Assembly (NCBI RefSeq): GCF_001650915.1
Contig: NZ_LXYO01000023.1
Coordinates: forward strand, 1,116,001-1,180,000
DNA: 64,000 nucleotides
Reading direction: 5' to 3'
Source of the DNA: Marinobacter sp. EhC06
GTDB taxonomy: Bacteria; Pseudomonadota; Gammaproteobacteria; Pseudomonadales; Oleiphilaceae
The notes beneath the pieces were generated by a model. That model worked only from the letters and a program-made list of their open reading frames with translations. It was not told where the DNA came from and ran no database searches. Positions within the stretch are counted from its first letter, which is position 1. Each line of letters begins with the position of its first letter. Below, in pieces: positions 1 to 9,700 of the stretch. Position numbers and translations under genes: made by a program.

Positions 1-741
1 GTACTTGCAGTTCACCAGGCCGGCATTCTCCATCATGCCCTTGAGGGTGTCCTGGTCCGGATGCATCCGGATGGATTCGGCCAGGTACTTGTAGCTTTCG
101 CTGTCGCCGGCGATAAGCTGGCCCATCAATGGCAGAGCGGAAAACGAGTAGGTGTCGTAGGCCTTGCTCAGCAGAGGGTTGGTTGGCTTGGAGAATTCCA
201 GGATCATCAGTTTGCCACCGGGCTTGAGAACCCGGGCCATGTCGCGCAAGGCCTGATCTTTATCGGTGACATTGCGCAGGCCGAAGGCGATGGAAACCGC
301 ATTGAAGTTGTTGTCCGGGAACGGCAAGTGCTCGGCGTCCGCCTGCACGTATTCGATGTTGCCGGCATAGCCGCGGTCTGTCAGCCGGCTGCGGCCCACC
401 TGCAGCATGGAGGCATTGATGTCGGCCAGCAGCACCTTGCCGGAAGGACCCACCAGATCCGAAAACTTCATGGTGAGGTCGCCAGTGCCGCCGGCAATAT
501 CCAGTACCTGGTGGCCGGGACGCACGCCAGAAAGCTCGATGGTGAAGCGCTTCCAGAGCCGGTGGATCCCCATGGACATCAGGTCGTTCATGAGGTCGTA
601 TTTGCCCGCCACGCTGTGGAATACTTCGGCCACCTGGCTCGCCTTCTGGCTTTTCGGCACATTGCGAAAGCCAAAGTGGGTGACGTCATCCTGGCCGGAA
701 TTGTTTGCGGCCTGGTTGGCTGGCGTTTGCTGCTCGCTCAT
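1..741 (-). CDS. ubiE: Demethylmenaquinone/2-methoxy-benzoquinol methyltransferase UbiE (3' end cut by window)
   Basis: SAM-dependent C-methyltransferase of ubiquinone and menaquinone synthesis, acting at the inner face of the cytoplasmic membrane. The minus-strand reading frame opens with [10 protein letters not shown] at an ATG at 739-741. It continues with the family signatures: a [19 protein letters not shown] region, the SAM-binding loop [10 protein letters not shown] near residue 75, and [19 protein letters not shown] followed by [16 protein letters not shown]. The frame stays open to base 1, so the last few residues are outside the window. The order ubiE next to a PHA-system gene is common in Pseudomonas-like genomes. 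Confidence 0.93.
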   Translation of the reverse strand, partial: MSEQQTPANQAANNSGQDDVTHFGFRNVPKSQKASQVAEVFHSVAGKYDLMNDLMSMGIHRLWKRFTIELSGVRPGHQVLDIAGGTGDLTMKFSDLVGPSGKVLLADINASMLQVGRSRLTDRGYAGNIEYVQADAEHLPFPDNNFNAVSIAFGLRNVTDKDQALRDMARVLKPGGKLMILEFSKPTNPLLSKAYDTYSFSALPLMGQLIAGDSESYKYLAESIRMHPDQDTLKGMMENAGLVNCKY

Positions 742-866
742 GGGAGATGTCCTGTCAGAATCTGAACCCCGTATTCTAACCGCTGACGGGGTTGCTACAA
801 GGGTGGCGGTGAGTTAAATAGCGCCCTAAACTGTAAATTCGTCCAAATCCGAGAGAAAACGTTTTC

Positions 867-1145
867 ATGTCCGTCATTGATGTACACCGCCCGCATACCC
901 TGGATAAAGAACACGCGAGAGAGGCTGCCGAAACTCTGGCCAAAGACCTGTCCAGCCAATTCGACGTACATTACCAGTGGGAAGGCGATCACTTGAAATT
1001 CAAGCGCAGCGGCGTCAAGGGGCACCTGAACATTACCCCGACGGATCTGCACATTCATCTGGAACTGGGCATGATGTTGCGGCCCTTCAAATCCCGGATC
1101 GAGCAGGAAATCCACTCCCAGCTGGACCAGATCATCAAGGCCTGA
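867..1145 (+). CDS. Polyhydroxyalkanoic acid system (granule-region) family protein
   Basis: Small protein of 92 residues, starting MSVIDVHRPHTL, resembling the short 'polyhydroxyalkanoic acid system' family encoded near PHA synthesis or ubiE genes in Pseudomonas relatives. The middle part (YQWEGDHLKFKRSGVKGHL, then HIHLELGMMLRPFKSRIEQEI) matches the usual pattern of an amphipathic beta/alpha protein with no signal peptide or membrane segment. It is divergent from ubiE and convergent with the next gene. Its biochemical role is not established; assignment is by family resemblance and context. Confidence 0.75.
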   Translation: MSVIDVHRPHTLDKEHAREAAETLAKDLSSQFDVHYQWEGDHLKFKRSGVKGHLNITPTDLHIHLELGMMLRPFKSRIEQEIHSQLDQIIKA

Positions 1146-1165
1146 TCAGCCGGGTTGTCGTCGAC

Positions 1166-1915
1166 TCAGAGATTGTCCGGCAGGCTGAACGGGTCTGGAC
1201 GACCGTCGAGTATATTGCGCATCACTTGTTGTTCCCGGGAAACCAGCCGGTCGATCAGTAATTCCACATCGTCCATCTTCCGGAAGGCCGAATAGCCCCG
1301 GTGCAGGAAACTGTGCAGGTCGCTCAGATCGGCCATTTCCGCCGGACCCCGGGTCATCGACAACAGCCATCCAAGGGTGCGGTTGCGGACATAGCGATCA
1401 AGCTGCTGGCCTACGTCAGCCACCAGGGTGATCTGCTTCTCCCTCTGGTCCAGCTGTCGGCTTTCCCGGAAGGCGGCGCAGTAGTCCTCAGTGGTTATTG
1501 CGTCGGCGGGCACGCCCTGCTGGTGGAACAGCTCGGCCAGCTCAAGATCCAGCCGCTGGGTGATCAGGTTCAGCTCCACCAGACCAGCAAACGTGTCCAG
1601 CAGGTTATCCGGCAGCCACTTCACCATCTTGGGGAAGACCCGATCAATATTGTCGTCCCGGTGTGTCATTCCTGCGGGCGCGTACAGATCGGTCAGCAGG
1701 AACTCCAGGCCATGATGGTAGCCGGGGTGATGGTAGAGGTCTTCATGGGTCGCCTTCAGCCGCTCCGCCTGCCAGTCTGCAACGTGAAAAGCGTTCTCCA
1801 ATAATGGGTGCTCCGCCTTCAGATGCCGAAAATCATGGTAGTCCAGCAGCAGTTGTTGCAGCCGACGAGCGCTTTCGGAGCGGGCTTCGGTAGCGACGAG
1901 GCGCTCACGGTACAT
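1166..1915 (-). CDS. FFLEELY-motif-like protein of unknown function
   Basis: Soluble helical protein of about 249 residues. The ATG at 1915 (MYRERLVATEARSE) is chosen because a GGAG lies about 10 nt upstream; an upstream TTG at 1948 in the same frame lacks this. The segment GYHHGLEFLLTDLYAPAGM corresponds to the position where related proteins carry the FFLEELY motif, and HRDDNIDRVFPKMVKWLPDNLL follows as in that family. No signal peptide, transmembrane segment or catalytic motif is visible. It ends convergently with the PHA-system gene. Function unknown. Confidence 0.7.
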   Translation of the reverse strand: MYRERLVATEARSESARRLQQLLLDYHDFRHLKAEHPLLENAFHVADWQAERLKATHEDLYHHPGYHHGLEFLLTDLYAPAGMTHRDDNIDRVFPKMVKWLPDNLLDTFAGLVELNLITQRLDLELAELFHQQGVPADAITTEDYCAAFRESRQLDQREKQITLVADVGQQLDRYVRNRTLGWLLSMTRGPAEMADLSDLHSFLHRGYSAFRKMDDVELLIDRLVSREQQVMRNILDGRPDPFSLPDNL

Positions 1916-1998
1916 GGGCGATGGCTCCACTAAACCTGAGGAAAACAACGTAGTTTAGCGGAGCTACGGCGGTCTTGCAGTAGGGCAATGCCCGGGCA

Positions 1999-2922
1999 TT
2001 AGCCCTGTGCGGCTGCGGGCAGCGTTTCGAACCCCGGGACCCATTCCTTGCTGTCGAGGGTGATGAAGTGGCTCGGCGCCTCGGTTTCGACGATTCGCAT
2101 GGTGGTCGGGCTCTGGCGGGCGCTAGCCAGCATGGATGAGCGATCCAGAATGCGGTCGACCGCCGGAATCAGGAATGTGCCGTGGCGCACATGGCTGTAA
2201 ACGCTGGTGTCTGTACGTGCCATCCAGTCCATGATGTTCTCGATGTTACGAACAATGGTCAGATGATCCTTGGTGGCGGAAAACAGTTTGCTCAGCAGTT
2301 GCTTCTTGCGCGGGTTCATCTTGCCAAAGAAGGTCTGACCGTAGGCTGACGACGGAGCGCTGTTGATCAGGCGTATCAGCCAGGGCCACATACCGTGGCT
2401 TACAGGTTCCAGAATGGTGGTCACCAGCGCCGACAGCCTGCCGTTGGGGAGCACGGGTGCTTCCAGTACCACTTCCACGTCGTCATACAGCTCTGGCCAT
2501 TGCTTGATGGCCTCCAGGATCACCGCCCCGCCACGGGAATGACCATGAACCCGAATGTTGTCAGTGGTGGGCAGGCTGGAAAGCGCCTGGTTGAGAATGC
2601 AGGCGTCGTATTCGATGGTGCCTTCAAGGTGCTTGATCGGCACTTCCCATTCCGGGGTCTCCGGGGTCACGCCGTTCACCGGGATGTGGTAATTGCTGCA
2701 GGTGAGCAGGATCAATTCGGTGGTGGGCGCTTCATAGGCCTGGGTGAAGTAGCAGTGGTTCTCCAGAAAGCCGTGCACGCCGACAACGGTCTGCTCGGCC
2801 TTGCCACTGTGGTTGCGAACGGACACAGCGCCTTTGCCAACACGATACACCCGCCCGGAGAACATTTCCGAGTAGGCGCTCTCAATCGGTTTTATCAGTT
2901 TGCGAACGTGGCTCGCTTTCAT
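1999..2922 (-). CDS. Alpha/beta-fold hydrolase
   Basis: Predicted serine hydrolase of 307 residues. The nucleophile elbow GHSRGG is clear and is preceded by an oxyanion-region HGF (VVGVHGFLENH). A late histidine in APSHFITLD is the probable catalytic base. The start at MKASHVRKL is chosen over the ATG seven codons upstream because GGGAGAG lies seven bases before it. No signal peptide is seen, so it is probably cytoplasmic. Its position between lipid-storage genes suggests an esterase/lipase role, but the substrate cannot be read from the sequence. Confidence 0.78.
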   Translation of the reverse strand: MKASHVRKLIKPIESAYSEMFSGRVYRVGKGAVSVRNHSGKAEQTVVGVHGFLENHCYFTQAYEAPTTELILLTCSNYHIPVNGVTPETPEWEVPIKHLEGTIEYDACILNQALSSLPTTDNIRVHGHSRGGAVILEAIKQWPELYDDVEVVLEAPVLPNGRLSALVTTILEPVSHGMWPWLIRLINSAPSSAYGQTFFGKMNPRKKQLLSKLFSATKDHLTIVRNIENIMDWMARTDTSVYSHVRHGTFLIPAVDRILDRSSMLASARQSPTTMRIVETEAPSHFITLDSKEWVPGFETLPAAAQG

Positions 2923-3246
2923 AACTGCTCTCCCGTCCAGCACGGCAATGACCTGTTATTGGAATTAGGGTGTGCTGGTAAGCCTTTTGTACCCTGATCA
3001 TCTCGCTGTGTTACTGGCCCTGAATAAAGAATTTTTGATCCCTCAGGGCCAATCGATCACGGATCGACAGCGCGTAATAACCATTGCACTACGGCTTATA
3101 ACCAGTATAGGACTGAACAGTTACTTACGTGTAATTTTTTGTAACAGCGTGCGCTGGTGCCGCATATGGAGCCGGAGGGGCATGTCTGGCACAATGCGGA
3201 GTTCGGTTTTTACTTACCTTCACCACTTTTCCAGGGACGTTCGGGT
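2923..3246. promoter_or_regulatory. Divergent intergenic region with a candidate sigma-70 promoter
   Basis: AT-richer stretch between the hydrolase (leftward) and the wax ester synthase (rightward). A TTGCAC (3084-3089) and TATAGG (3106-3111) separated by 16 bases form a possible rightward promoter. No RNA gene or other coding sequence was seen. Confidence 0.35.
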
Positions 3247-4653
3247 TTGAGTCACGAACAATCGCATCTCCTGCTACCTGCGGATTCGGCCTGGCTGGCC
3301 CTGGAACGCCCGGAAAACCCCATGACCATCACCGTGATGCTGCGGGTTGATGGCCTCACTGCGCCCCGTTTCCGGGAATTCCTCCGGGTGTACTGGATGG
3401 CCTGGGAGCGTTTCCGGTACATGCCGGTCAAGCGCTCGCCCGCCTGGTGGTGGGAGCAGGACCCCATGTTTGATGTCCGCCACCACCTGGATGTGGTGGT
3501 AGACCGTTTCACTCCGGAAAGCCTGCAGGAGTGGGTGTCGGTGCGCCTGAACCAGCCTCTGCCCATGTATCGCCCGCGCTGGAAATTCTGGCTGGCGCCC
3601 AATGCCGAGGGCGGGGCGGTCCTGTTGCTGCGGATTCACCATTGTTACGCGGATGGTCTGTCCCTGCTGGGCATTTTTGAACGCCTCTGCCCACCGTCGC
3701 CCCAGCAGCATCCGGCCATATACGGCGCTCCTGAAACCGCGGAGCTTTCACGGTGGACCGCTGCAGCAAAAGTCTGGCTCGGGCAACTGTTGGCCTCCGG
3801 AGAGTCAGCAGGAGAAGCGCATGGCGTTGCCGGAGTAGACGAGTCTGATGGCAACCAGTGGCAGGATGCCGGACGCCTGCTGGAGCGGGTTGCCCAGAAA
3901 AGTCTCAAGCTGGTCCATGAATTTTCGGAATTCCTGGTGGAGCCGGAGGATTCAGACACCGATCTCCGGCGGCCACTGCTGGGGCGACGGCACTGTCGCT
4001 GGTCTGAACCGGTACCCCTGGAGCGCTTCAGGGCCATTGCCCAGGTCACCAATGTGACGATCAACGATGTGCTGCTGAGCTGCGTGGCGGCGGCTGTACG
4101 CACCCGCCTGGGTATTGAAGGCGAGGACCTCGATGAAGCCGTGCTGCATGCCGCCGTACCGGTGGATATTCGCAGTCGCCTGCCCGAGGAGCTCAAGCCG
4201 GCACCCGGCGCGCTGGGCAACTATTTTGGCACCGTGTTTGTACCTTTGCCGGTGGATGGTGAAAGTCCCCTCGAGCGACTTTTCCGCATCAAGCACGAAA
4301 CCCGCCGTCTTAAGAAAAGCTGGCAGCCCGGCATTGCCTGGGGTCTCGCGGCCAGCGCCACGATTGTTCCAGAGCCTTGGCGGGAGCCGTTGGCCGAGGT
4401 GTTCTACCGCAAGGCCAGTGCCGTGGTGTCCAACGTGCCCGGCACTCCGGAGGCCCGGTATATTGCCGGCTGCCGGATAACCGAACAGATGTTCTGGGTG
4501 CCCCAGGCCGGGGATATCGGTTTGGGCATCAGCATTGTCAGCTACGCCGACCAGGTGCAGTTTGGCGTCGTTGCCGATGAGGCGGTGATGGCCGACCCCG
4601 AAGACTTCCTCAACGACTGCCTGCAGGAACTGGCTCAGTTCCCCGGCGACTGA
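3247..4653 (+). CDS. Wax ester synthase/diacylglycerol acyltransferase (WS/DGAT)
   Basis: Acyl-CoA-dependent acyltransferase making wax esters and/or triacylglycerol, the storage lipids typical of Marinobacter and Acinetobacter. The catalytic HHxxxDG motif is present as HHCYADG. With the TTG at 3247 taken as start, the first His is residue 131, where family members have it, and the total length of 468 residues is also normal. The N-terminus LLLPADSAWLALERPENPM matches the family's usual opening. A GTG at 3157 or ATG at 3166 in frame would add about 30 residues unlike the family. The GNYFG segment and a C-terminal NVPG motif (VVSNVPGTPEARY) are also conserved features. The gene stands alone. 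Confidence 0.88.
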   Translation: MSHEQSHLLLPADSAWLALERPENPMTITVMLRVDGLTAPRFREFLRVYWMAWERFRYMPVKRSPAWWWEQDPMFDVRHHLDVVVDRFTPESLQEWVSVRLNQPLPMYRPRWKFWLAPNAEGGAVLLLRIHHCYADGLSLLGIFERLCPPSPQQHPAIYGAPETAELSRWTAAAKVWLGQLLASGESAGEAHGVAGVDESDGNQWQDAGRLLERVAQKSLKLVHEFSEFLVEPEDSDTDLRRPLLGRRHCRWSEPVPLERFRAIAQVTNVTINDVLLSCVAAAVRTRLGIEGEDLDEAVLHAAVPVDIRSRLPEELKPAPGALGNYFGTVFVPLPVDGESPLERLFRIKHETRRLKKSWQPGIAWGLAASATIVPEPWREPLAEVFYRKASAVVSNVPGTPEARYIAGCRITEQMFWVPQAGDIGLGISIVSYADQVQFGVVADEAVMADPEDFLNDCLQELAQFPGD

Positions 4654-4840
4654 TCCGCCGGGTCGTACTCCCAAAGTTTCAATTCAAGTGCCTCCCAAAT
4701 GAGCAGAAAACCTGCTCTGTCGAAGCATTTTCCCCCTCCCTCGCATCACCGACCATGGAATTCAGGCGACCGACCGCGCCTGGAGAGTCCGGATAACCCG
4801 GGTCTCCGATCCCAGATTTCCAAAAACAACCGGGGGAACT

Positions 4841-5941
4841 ATGAAAAACAATAACGTCAGAAAGTCAGGGTTAGCCATTGCCATGGCAGCAGCCATGTGT
4901 GCCAGCACCGGAGCCAACGCTGCTGTTGAGCTGTATAACCAGGAAGGCACCAGCTTTTCCGTGGATGGCTACTTCAATGCGTTCTATGTAAACCGTGACG
5001 ACAAGCAGAACGACGTTCGCGATTCCCGAATCAAGATGGGCTTCCTGCCCAACACCATCGGCTTCAATTTCAGCAAGGACATGGGTGATCTGACCCTGGG
5101 CGGACGTTCCTCGTTCTGGACCACCATCAATGACAGCCTTGATTCACCCACAGACACCGCCATTGACGTGCGCCAGTTCTATGCCACGGTGGACGGTGAT
5201 TTCGGTCAGGTTCTGATCGGCAAGGACTTCGGCCTGTATGCACGCTCCAACATCTTTCTGGACGAGATCCTGATGGGATTCGGCTCTCCGGGGGTTGCCG
5301 GTGGCGTGTCCTTTGGCAATATCCGCGCGGGCTACCCGTATCCGACACCGTCGGCCCAGATTACCTACAGATCGCCGGATATGAGTGGCCTCAAAGTTGC
5401 GGCCGGTGTGCTGGATCCCGCCGACACGGTGACCGGTGCCAATGACGAGAATGACGCACCGCGATTCGAGTCCGAGGTAACCTACAACGCCAACCTGAAC
5501 GACGTGGCCCTGACCGGCTGGGTGAACGGTCGCTATCAGTCTGCTGAAAATGGCAGTACGACCGTCGACAGCACAGGCCTTGGCTACGGCGTCAAAGCGT
5601 CGGTCGCGGGACTAACTCTGGCCGCTTCCGGTTTTACCTCCAAGGGTGATAACCCGGTTCTGATTGGTAATGTCGCCGTGACTGAAGACGACGCCGACGG
5701 TTTCCTGGTTCAGGGCTCCTATGCCTTCGGCGCCAATCGCGTTGTGCTTTCCTACGGCGAGACAGACGCTGAAATCCTCAATCTGGAAACCGAAAGCACA
5801 ACGCTCGGGTTCTTCCACGATGTAAACAGCAACTTCAAGCTGGTTGCCGAGTACAACATGTACGAAGACAACAACCGCACCACCGGTGCGACCACCACTG
5901 AGGCGGATACCATCGCGCTTGGCGCCATCGTGATGTTCTGA
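4841..5941 (+). CDS. Gram-negative porin
   Basis: Outer-membrane beta-barrel of 366 residues. A cleavable signal peptide (basic KNNNVRK, hydrophobic core, cleavage after GANA) is followed by alternating beta-strand pattern and the terminal aromatic residue (AIVMF) typical of porins. VDGYFNAFYVNRD and FNFSKDMGDLTLGGRSSFW match the trimeric porin family of marine gammaproteobacteria. It is monocistronic, with GGGGGA nine bases before the ATG and a strong hairpin after the stop. Substrate selectivity cannot be inferred. Confidence 0.85.
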   Translation: MKNNNVRKSGLAIAMAAAMCASTGANAAVELYNQEGTSFSVDGYFNAFYVNRDDKQNDVRDSRIKMGFLPNTIGFNFSKDMGDLTLGGRSSFWTTINDSLDSPTDTAIDVRQFYATVDGDFGQVLIGKDFGLYARSNIFLDEILMGFGSPGVAGGVSFGNIRAGYPYPTPSAQITYRSPDMSGLKVAAGVLDPADTVTGANDENDAPRFESEVTYNANLNDVALTGWVNGRYQSAENGSTTVDSTGLGYGVKASVAGLTLAASGFTSKGDNPVLIGNVAVTEDDADGFLVQGSYAFGANRVVLSYGETDAEILNLETESTTLGFFHDVNSNFKLVAEYNMYEDNNRTTGATTTEADTIALGAIVMF

Positions 5942-5946
5942 GCACT

Positions 5947-5987
5947 AGCCGGCGTTGCGGGTGGCAGGAGGCCCCTCGCAGCGCCGG
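5947..5987 (+). terminator. Hairpin after porin, probable terminator
   Basis: A stem of about 11 bp (CCGGCGTTGCG pairing with CGCAGCGCCGG, one G-U pair) lies just downstream of the porin stop and is followed by TTTGTCT. The T-run is weak, so termination efficiency is uncertain. Confidence 0.5.
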
Positions 5988-6069
5988 TTTGTCTAAGACT
6001 AAAGTGCCGGTTTGCCTGAATGGAAACCGGCAGCGCCATCAGACATTGATTCAGGAGGCAGTTTAATCA

Positions 6070-7350
6070 ATGGCTTACGATCATTTTGGCGCGCCTATTA
6101 AAAGCACTGAAGTCGCATTGGCTGCGTTTACGGATGCCGTAGAATCGGTGAAAAGTCATCCGTTTTCGGGAACCGCGTTTATGAAGCCAGCGACGACCCT
6201 GCCTGCGGTCCGGGTAGCGAGCTCCAGCGTTCGCGATCCGATGTTGGCCGCCACCAATCTTGCCAGCCAGCTTAGCCATGAGCATCTTGGTTGTGTGCTG
6301 TTCTTCTGTTCCGCGGAATACGACCTGGGTCGACTCGGTAGTGCCCTTGAGCACAGTTTCCAGGACGTGCGTGTCTGCGGCTGTACCTCAGCCGGGGAGA
6401 TCACGCCGGAGGGATACGGACGCGGCTGTATCACCGCCATCGGGTTTGACCGCCGCTATTTCGCCATCGACTGTGCGCTGATCCGGGAACTGGATCGGTT
6501 CACCCTGCAGGATGCCCAGGGCGTGATCGACGGCCTGCTTTCTACCTGTCGGGACGCCAGGCTTGCGCCGGTCAAGGGCAACACCTTTGCCATCACGCTG
6601 CTGGACGGGCTGTCGAGCCGTGAAGAGTTGGTGCTGGCAACACTCAATTCGGCGCTTGGCACCATTCCCCAGTTCGGTGGCTCCGCGGGCGACGATGAGC
6701 GCCTGGCCAACACCCATGTGTTCTTCGACGGCCAGTTTCATACCGGGGCTGCCACGGTGTTGCTGGTGAACACGCCCCTGGATTTCCGGGTGTTCTCCAC
6801 ACACCACATGGTTGAACGCAGTGAAAAACTGGTGGTAACCGACGCCTGTGCGGAAAGCCGGACGGTCTACGAGCTCAACGCGGAGCCGGCAGCCGATGCC
6901 TATGCCCGCGCCGTCGGTGTGGATGTCGATGCCCTGGATCGCAAGGTTTTCGCACTCCGGCCCATGGGGGTGAAAATCGGCGGTCATTACTTTGTCCGCT
7001 CGGTGCAGCGAGTGAACCCGGACAAAAGCCTGACCTTCTACTGCGCGGTGGAAACCGGGATTGTGATGACGGCGATGGAGCCGGAATCTCTGCTGGACAG
7101 CGTTCGCACCCAGATTGAGGCGGCAGAGCGGGTCGTGGGGCCGCCCCTGGTCACCATTGGTTGCGACTGTTTTCTGCGCCGGCTGGAGGCAGAACTGACC
7201 GGGGAAGTGGAAGCGGTTTCGGAATTCCTGCGTCACCACAAGGTGATTGGCTTCAATACCTACGGCGAGCAGTTCGACGGCATGCACATCAACCAGACGT
7301 TTACGGGGGTGGTCATTGGCCAGCCTGATGTCCGTTCCGGACAAGATTGA
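6070..7350 (+). CDS. nosP: NosP-like FIST-domain nitric oxide sensor
   Basis: FIST-domain sensory protein of 426 residues, probably cytoplasmic. The N-terminal half shows the FIST_N pattern (CVLFFCSAEYD, VCGCTSAGEITPEGY, then LLDGLSSREE and PQFGGSAGDD). The C-terminal half shows FIST_C (PMGVKIGGHYFVRSVQRVNPDKSLTFYCAVETG and GCDCFLRR). In Pseudomonas aeruginosa the homologous gene (PA1975) encodes a heme protein that binds NO and inhibits the adjacent kinase NahK. The same gene pair is seen here, the next gene beginning 20 bases before this one ends. AGGAGG lies 11 bases before the chosen ATG. NO sensing is inferred from family and neighbour, not shown. Confidence 0.8.
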   Translation: MAYDHFGAPIKSTEVALAAFTDAVESVKSHPFSGTAFMKPATTLPAVRVASSSVRDPMLAATNLASQLSHEHLGCVLFFCSAEYDLGRLGSALEHSFQDVRVCGCTSAGEITPEGYGRGCITAIGFDRRYFAIDCALIRELDRFTLQDAQGVIDGLLSTCRDARLAPVKGNTFAITLLDGLSSREELVLATLNSALGTIPQFGGSAGDDERLANTHVFFDGQFHTGAATVLLVNTPLDFRVFSTHHMVERSEKLVVTDACAESRTVYELNAEPAADAYARAVGVDVDALDRKVFALRPMGVKIGGHYFVRSVQRVNPDKSLTFYCAVETGIVMTAMEPESLLDSVRTQIEAAERVVGPPLVTIGCDCFLRRLEAELTGEVEAVSEFLRHHKVIGFNTYGEQFDGMHINQTFTGVVIGQPDVRSGQD

Positions 7351-9589
7351 AGCACCCGTCGAGGACGAGCGGGACCGGCGAATTGCCGAGCTTGAGGCGG
7401 AGAACGAGCGCCTGAGGCGGATTCGCGATGCCCTGATTGTCCGGGTCGAGTCCGGTTCTGCCCACAAGCCGGAGCCCTATGCGGCCTTCGAGCACTCGGT
7501 GGTGCTTGCCGAGCAGGTTCGGGAGCGAACCGAGGCGTTGAACCAGGCCATGGAACAGCTCAAGGGCAGCAACAAGGCCCTGAACCGGGCCCGGGAAGAA
7601 GCAGAGACAACCCGCCAGAGATTGAGCGATGCCATCGAGAGCATTGCCGACGGCTTTGTTCTGTTCGATCACCAGCATTGCCTGATCCAGAGCAACAGTC
7701 GGTTCCGGAGTTACTGGCGTCATGCCGGTGTAGATGCGCCGGGCCAGGGTACCCGGATTGCAGAGTTGAAGAGCCAGGCGGTGGCCTGCGGTCTTGTATT
7801 GGAGGAACACAGCCATCCGGATTCGGAAGGGGTGGTATTTCTGCTCGCCAACGGCCGCTGGGTTCAGGTTACCGAGAGGCCGACCCGGGAAGGCGGGTTG
7901 GTGGTGCTTTACTCCGACATCACGGATGTGAAGAACAGCGAAATGGCCCGGCGGATCAAGGCGCTGGAGGAGAGCGAACGCTGGATCCGGGTAGTAACCG
8001 ACCACGTCCCGGCACTGATCGCCTACATTGGCGCCGATATGACCATCCAGTTCTGCAACAAGGTCTATGAGTCCTGGTACGGGCGCAAAGGCGAGTCGCC
8101 ACTCGGCAAACGTCTCAACGAAGTGCATTCGCCCGAGTTTTATCAGCGGCTTCTGCCCCAGATTCTCGATGTCATGGACGGCCACAATGTCACCTTCGAA
8201 TTCGAGGAGACCGGCGAGCAGGGAGAGGTGCGCCACATGCTGCGCTCCTACGTTCCCAATTTCGATGAACAGGGCGACATCATCGGTTTCTTTGTGTTGA
8301 TCCGGGACATCACCGACCGCCGCAAGACCGCCCTGGCCCTGGAACAGGCCTATGACAACCTGGAACGACGGGTGAAGGAACGCACCGCGGCCCTGACCGG
8401 CCTGAACAACCAGCTGCGCCAGGAAATCACCGAGCGGGCTGCCGTAGAGGCCCGGCTTCGGGATGCCAAACTGGAGGCAGAACGGGCCAATCTCTCGAAA
8501 ACCAAGTTCCTCGCTGCGGTCAGTCACGACCTGCTGCAGCCTTTGAATGCCGCACGGTTGTTTACCAGTGCACTGCTGGAACAGTCGTTCGGGCCCAAGG
8601 CTGAAGGCCTTGTTCGGTCGGTCAGCACGTCCCTGGATGACGTCGAGAACCTGCTGGGCACCCTGGTTGATATTTCCAAGCTGGATGCCGGCGTGATCAA
8701 ACCGGATGTCACCGCCTTTGATCTTCGGGACCTGCTCAACAACATCGCCCGGGAATTCCGGCAGATGGCCATGGCCGAGGGGCTGCGACTGGATTTCGTT
8801 GCCAGCTCCGCGATTGTGGAGTCGGATTCCCAGTTGCTGGCGCGGATCCTCCGGAATTTCCTGACCAACGCCATCCGCTACACCGGCAACGGCCGGATTC
8901 TGCTTGGCGTTCGTCGACAGGAGGATCATGTCCTGTTGCAGGTGTGGGATACCGGCCCTGGTATTCCCGAAGACAAACTCACCGAGATCTTTCAGGAATT
9001 CAAACGAATTCGACCGGCCGGCTCACAACCCGATAAAGGCCTGGGGCTTGGCCTCGCGATCGTGGACAAGATATCCCGCATGCTCGGGCATGAGGTTACG
9101 GTTAACTCAATCGAGGGCAAGGGATCGGTATTCAGCGTCCGGGTTCCCGTTGGCAAGCTGAAGCCCAGACAACCAGCGCCTGATCAGAACCGCGCCGAGT
9201 CTTTCGGCAGCGGTCTTGGCGGTGCCCGAATCTGGGTGATCGATAACGATCAGTCTATCTGCCAGGGTATGCGAACCCTGCTGGAGGGTTGGGATTGTCA
9301 GGTGGTGACGGCGGTGTCCCTGGAGGATCTCGAACGCCAGCTGGATCCGGCCAGCAGTGCGGTGGACCTGATACTGGCGGACTATCATCTGGACAACGAT
9401 GAGAATGGAGTGGATGTGGTGGCTGAGATCAATGGGCGCCGAAGATGCCCGGCGCCGGTGGTGATGATTACCGCCAACTACACCAATGAGCTAAAACAGC
9501 ATATCCGCGAGCTGGGGCATCTGCTGATGAACAAGCCGGTGAAGCCCCTGAAGCTGCGCAGTGCGCTGAGTCATTTGCTCAGGAATTGA
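7328..9589 (+). CDS. nahK: Hybrid sensor histidine kinase NahK (ErcS')
   Basis: Cytoplasmic hybrid kinase of 753 residues with no membrane segment. Order: N-terminal coiled coil (RIAELEAENERLRRIRD), a first PAS-like domain (about residues 105-205), a second PAS domain (about 220-340), a coiled coil, HisKA with phospho-His H400 in AAVSHDLLQPLNAAR, HATPase_c (DTGPGIPEDK and GLGLGLAIVDK), and a receiver with phosphoacceptor D685 in LADYHLD. Start at 7328 overlaps nosP, suggesting translational coupling. In Pseudomonas this kinase, partner of NosP, feeds a phosphorelay controlling biofilm and, together with AgmR/ErbR, ethanol oxidation. The resemblance to the kinase at 51182 (same SHDLLQPLNAAR and LADYHL motifs) suggests an ancient duplication. 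Confidence 0.85.
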   Translation: MSVPDKIEAPVEDERDRRIAELEAENERLRRIRDALIVRVESGSAHKPEPYAAFEHSVVLAEQVRERTEALNQAMEQLKGSNKALNRAREEAETTRQRLSDAIESIADGFVLFDHQHCLIQSNSRFRSYWRHAGVDAPGQGTRIAELKSQAVACGLVLEEHSHPDSEGVVFLLANGRWVQVTERPTREGGLVVLYSDITDVKNSEMARRIKALEESERWIRVVTDHVPALIAYIGADMTIQFCNKVYESWYGRKGESPLGKRLNEVHSPEFYQRLLPQILDVMDGHNVTFEFEETGEQGEVRHMLRSYVPNFDEQGDIIGFFVLIRDITDRRKTALALEQAYDNLERRVKERTAALTGLNNQLRQEITERAAVEARLRDAKLEAERANLSKTKFLAAVSHDLLQPLNAARLFTSALLEQSFGPKAEGLVRSVSTSLDDVENLLGTLVDISKLDAGVIKPDVTAFDLRDLLNNIAREFRQMAMAEGLRLDFVASSAIVESDSQLLARILRNFLTNAIRYTGNGRILLGVRRQEDHVLLQVWDTGPGIPEDKLTEIFQEFKRIRPAGSQPDKGLGLGLAIVDKISRMLGHEVTVNSIEGKGSVFSVRVPVGKLKPRQPAPDQNRAESFGSGLGGARIWVIDNDQSICQGMRTLLEGWDCQVVTAVSLEDLERQLDPASSAVDLILADYHLDNDENGVDVVAEINGRRRCPAPVVMITANYTNELKQHIRELGHLLMNKPVKPLKLRSALSHLLRN

Positions 9590-9602
9590 GGTTGCCGATG
9601 GC

Positions 9603-9636
9603 TGTCGGGTTACGGCTGCGCCTAACCCGACCTACG
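9603..9636 (+). repeat. REP-like palindrome, GGGTTA variant
   Basis: Imperfect palindrome TGTCGGGTTA...TAACCCGACCTACG between two convergent genes. It is a variant of the element at 9657 and 13164 and lies in opposite orientation to the copy 20 bases away, forming a BIME-like pair. Confidence 0.65.
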
Positions 9637-9656
9637 CGGGGATGTGTGCTCGAAAG

Positions 9657-9689
9657 GTAGGTCGGATTAGCCAAAGGCGTAATCCGACA
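9657..9689 (-). repeat. REP-like palindrome
   Basis: GTAGGTCGGATTAGCC...GGCGTAATCCGACA, the reverse orientation of the copy at 13164. It resembles the short intergenic palindromes mobilised by REP-associated transposases in gammaproteobacteria. It sits between the stops of nahK and the AgmR-type regulator and may end transcription from both sides. Confidence 0.7.
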
Positions 9690-9700
9690 AACACACCAAC